Below are positions 60,487 to 64,000 of a DNA stretch of 64,000 nucleotides, piece after piece (positions within the stretch are counted from its first letter, which is position 1; every line of letters starts with the position of its first letter). Source of the DNA: Apostichopus japonicus (Eukaryota > Echinodermata > Holothuroidea > Aspidochirotida > Stichopodidae); NCBI RefSeq assembly GCF_037975245.1, contig NC_092572.1, positions 4,351,001-4,415,000 of the forward strand, given 5' to 3'. The translations under genes were made by a program, and so were the position numbers. The notes beneath the pieces are model-generated. The model was not told the DNA's origin. It saw only the letters and a program-made list of their open reading frames with translations, and ran no database searches.

Positions 60487-62819
60487 GGTAAAATGCGCTT
60501 ATGCTAATCAAACACTCCATTCAATCCACCACACATTTTGATCACTTCAGTTAAGTTACCAAATAATTGATTTTTTGTTTTTTCGCTTTCATCAGTCGAA
60601 GAGAATCTCTTTCAAGAATGTTTTGAGCGCTAGAGGGTCTTTGTTCCTTTGTTGATGGCGTACCCGCTTATATCTGTGAGCTTGTTAACTGTCTTTAACC
60701 CTCAAAAAATATTTAAGCTCAATGTCTACTCAAAGCACAAAACCTTCCCAAAGCACAATACCTTTAAATCTTAGCAGTCTTTGACGAAAATTCGATGGGT
60801 TGTTCCATTTATCAAGAGGGGAAACTATACTTACCCTTTTCTATATTGACAACAATTTTCAGAGTATTTTGAAAGATATTCTTATAAATAATTTCATTTG
60901 AATTGTCATAAATATACATCAATTCACATTGGGGCTAAGAATTAAGAAACAAACCAAAATCCTTGTGGCTTTTTGAAAAAAGTTGAAAAACGCTGACAAA
61001 GGATTAAACTCCCCCCTATTTACCCATTCTCACTTTCCGTTACCACAAATCAGATATGACGCCGGTTTACTGTTACGCGTTTTATCATTTTCACACCTTA
61101 TGCAAATTAGTTGATCAATATACTGGTAAATAAGATACTATGGAAACTAGATAAACGTGGTACCGCTTGACCACGGTAACTGCGTGTATTTATGTTATAT
61201 GTAATTTACAATGTAATTGGAATACCCTTTCACCTCTCTCGTGATCTCTCACCTTAATCGCCGTTCGAATTCTCAATTCCTTAAGGACAGGGGGAGCCCG
61301 TGGGGATGGGGGGGAGGTAGTGGGAGGCATTGGTGTCAGATGTGTTTTCTTGTACGTCTTTCTTCGTAATGGTAGTGTAAACATATCATATAATATATCC
61401 TATAAAAAGATCCTATAAAATATAAATGACATTTTGAAACCATTTTATATCTCGTAAGAAAGATTTCAAGAGATAGTTTGATAAATAAAGGAAACTTAAT
61501 TACGAAGGGCCTTAACTAGATATAGATTCTGTTTGTGGGTTTAATTATTTTAGCAGTCGCGATATATCCAGAATATTTAATTCTCACTCTGACAATGGAG
61601 AGAGGTGGTGTGGGGATGAGGATTAGTGAAGAAGCTAGGTGTGAAGAAGAGGAATGAGGAGATGTCTGGATAAGAAAGCTGGGCCAAGGGAGCGTGGAAG
61701 ACATGCCCCGGTTAGGGAACGGGGACTGGTGAGTGGCGAGAATGTATTTGACCATGAAATAACCGTTTACAGTTTCCTTGCTACAAGAAGTATTTTAACG
61801 TGGACGCACAAAGGTTCACGATACTAGAAGTATAGCAATGAAGTGACGTATATTACGATGGTGTTATACAACGGAGGGGAGGTGTGGGGGGGGGGGGGTA
61901 CTGCGGTTGAGTACGGAGTCAAAGAGGAGGCATCTCCTTCGGATATAGTCCCTTCTCAGTATACATTGTTGATTTTAGTCGGAATGAGTCATCACAGAGC
62001 TTCCATAGATCCGTGTCTCCACTGATTCACATCCCTGTCTCGCTATCATCTGAACACTTATCGAAAAGAGACGGCTTAAAATCAGCCGGTGTTCATCCAA
62101 GATCTAACACGCGGATACCGGGGTCTCAAATAAGTTACGGCTTCCTGATCCTTGGGTCTCTAAACTAAATTAATGCTGGACTGTCTGTTTTGTTCATCCC
62201 AAGCTGTATAATACGGTCGACACCGTCACCTTACATTATTTATTTGCGACCCTTGTTTTATGTACCGTTAGCGGACAATGCTTGCTCCGAACAGACATGT
62301 GGGTTGGACAGCCGATAGAGGTGTAAATAGAGGGCGGTAGATATTCGAGATCGTGAGTGTAATGAAAAGAGATACCCGACTGTCTTGAACAAAACTATGT
62401 CACTTCATCCTACTCCATCCCATCTCACAGTATCACTTACGTTACAATGAACAAGAAAAGCGTAAGACACGTCCTATTATAGACGTACATCTGAAGGCGA
62501 GGAAGAGGGCTGGAAACATACGTTTACAGGGCGGGCGGATACCAATTCCCCCCCATGCTCTGTGCTACAGTCTTGCCCCCCCCCCCAATTAATTCAAGTG
62601 ATGTATTCAAAATACTTCTTTTTTACATTTTTCCGAGTTCTAATCACAAGTATTTATACCTCAGGGCTCATGTTAATACTTCATATAAGGTCAGAACTTG
62701 GTAATCAGACAGAGATATTACACATTTTGGGGCTTCATCATAACCACATACGGAGACCGTTGATCAATATCGTCCTACCGAATAAGCGCCAATAATTTCT
62801 TGGTAATTCCTACCATCAA
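60487..62819. other. No gene seen
   Basis: AT-rich with G or C runs near 61308, 61887 and 62576. No exon could be supported on either strand. Confidence 0.4.
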
Positions 62820-63250
62820 CCATCACGGGGTTGCCCCCCTTAAGAAAAATCTTGCCCCCCCCCCTAACAATAGAATGCTGGCTACGCCACTGACGGATAC
62901 AGGATTCTGTTGTAGTAAAAATGATGGAAATGATAGCACCATTTTGCATTTAGGCGCTCTTACCGAGACAAAAATTGCTCAACAAGGGAAGGGTAATCGC
63001 CTCCCATTTGACCTCTCTCCCTCGAACCATATTAAGCCAACCACGTGTACGCCTGGGGGACTTTTAACTCCCAGAAGAAAAAAGTTATGTTATGGTATAG
63101 AAACATATAACATGTATATGCTGTACAACATACACAGTCGAAAATTCTTCAAACTTGGCAAAATATAGCACCATTTTACTTCTAAGCACTCTCCGTTCTT
63201 ACAAATTGTTTAAAGGGGATGGGGGCACCACAAAGGAAGGGGTGTGCCCC
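62820..63250. mobile_element. Degraded hAT-family fragments
   Basis: TTGCCCCCCTT...CTTGCCCCCCC...GGCTACGCCACTG ends at 62892 like a hAT right terminus. Beyond it, two ATAGCACCATTTT(G/A)C phrases (62936 and 63166) match the GTGGCACCATTTTGCATCTAG landmark of the elements at 7860 and 23850. No complete element remains. Confidence 0.45.
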
Positions 63251-63439
63251 GGGGATAGAGCCTAATCGTGACGTGCAAATTGATCAATAAAAGCGTTAAT
63301 TAAACCTAGTTCTCTGATTCTTAAAATGGGGCCAAATTTCGCTACGCGCCTAACCCAATCCTCTCTTCCACTGTCTCGGCGTAAACAATAACTGCTCAGT
63401 TAATTAGGGATGAATCAACGGTCTACGGTTCGTTTATCG

Positions 63440-63542
63440 CAGGATGATGCTCGCACGGAGGTATGACTCCAGTGATGCACGGGGCCGTAGGCCGAGTGCA
63501 TCCAGCGATAGGCCTAGGTAATATCCTCGTGCGTGCACTTAA
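63440..63542. mobile_element. Fold-back (MITE-like) element
   Basis: GATGCTCGCACGGAGGTAT...GTGATGCAC is followed, after GGGGCCGTAGGCCGA, by GTGCATCC...AATATCCTCGTGCGTGCAC. The two halves are imperfect inverted copies and would fold into a roughly 40-bp stem with a GC-rich apex. One copy only; no target duplication is clear. Confidence 0.45.
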
Positions 63543-64000
63543 TACACATTAATTGTCACCTCAGAATGTTACAATATCATAAGAAACTTTAAAAAAAAAA
63601 TAGCCAACAATTGTCTCGAAAGGGTACCCCGTTTTTCTTAACTCTTTATTATAGTTAAAAGTCTCAATACAATGTAAATGCGCAAAGAAAATAACAACAG
63701 ATGACAATAATTAGGGGCTACATTGAACAACTGTACTTAGTACAGCATAACGATGTGACACAAGGGCAGACTGCGCATGCGTGTAGTGTGCCTAGCAACA
63801 CGAACCGTTGTGTTCAGCGATCAAGAGAACTAACCTAACAGTAATTGTGCATAACTGCAAATAACGTACTTAGTATAGTACTATCATTTGGTGAAGGTTT
63901 ACATCGAGGGGCTCGTTGTCATGCATACTTGATCTGATTCGTGTCACAGGAGAAATGCAATTCATTGCTTTTTAATTATCTTTGGCAGCTAGCCGGGATT
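63543..64000. other. No gene seen
   Basis: AT-rich sequence to the window edge, without supported features. Confidence 0.4.

Noticed and set aside
62535-62900. A hAT element between GCGGATAC (62535) and ACGGATAC (62893)
   Set aside because: Flanks differ at one base and the left side lacks a CAGTGGCG-type terminus, so no complete element can be claimed.
51200-64000. A SNAG-encoding first exon (MPxxFLVK type) upstream of ovo
   Set aside because: All minus-strand ATG-CC(N) starts noticed by eye (near 54640, 57170, 61330 and 61935) continue with unrelated residues or early stops.

Overview
The window reads as nuclear DNA of a marine invertebrate deuterostome, with an echinoderm as the best guess. 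The signs are an AT-rich, gene-poor landscape with long introns and GT-AG splice sites, many long (TA)n tracts, long G or C runs inside hAT-type transposon ends, frequent AGGCCTA words, and short TTAGGG-like stretches. Nothing prokaryotic is present. The species call is an inference from style and not from a diagnostic gene.

Two genes can be supported by open frames joined by splice signals in matching phase, and a third is suspected. (1) On the minus strand an Ovo-like (OVOL/shavenbaby family) C2H2 zinc-finger transcription factor spans 57492 to 47471 in three coding exons (57492-57417, 51157-48416, 47853-47471). The join gives 3201 nt, a 1066-residue protein with four C-terminal fingers. 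(2) On the plus strand the last two coding exons of a single-pass membrane protein lie at 32394-32643 and 34876-35119; the 5' exons were not found. (3) A short minus-strand exon ending at a good donor at 2120 may be the start of a gene running off the left edge.

The rest is mostly repeats. 1-12.9 kb: a small MITE-like element, hAT left-end pieces, a complete-looking hAT element (5257-6949) with target duplications, and CGTAA-rich degenerate repeats. 14-22.8 kb: a (TA)n-tailed tRNA-like SINE, a 0.44-kb tandem duplication, a 0.26-0.28-kb tandem array carrying paired GCGTGGGC motifs, inverted copies of an older repeat, strong hairpins, and a second CGTAA-rich block. 23.1-24.1 kb: one hAT element nested inside another, each with a perfect 8-bp target duplication. 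28.5-29.2 kb: a 14-copy, exactly 45-bp minisatellite centred on a 14-bp palindrome. 31-35 kb: repeats whose head is the 5' end of U2 snRNA, one near-intact head plus a four-copy array in the membrane-protein intron. 36-38 kb: long (TA)n tracts and a second SINE copy. 41-45 kb: dispersed direct repeats. 57.6-64 kb, upstream of ovo: no recognisable gene, a 17-bp minisatellite, hAT scraps and a fold-back element.

The most notable items are the U2-headed repeat family, the Ovo gene model whose predicted start exon lacks a SNAG motif, the nested hAT pair, and the two half-elements 19 kb apart that share the same 8-bp flank.
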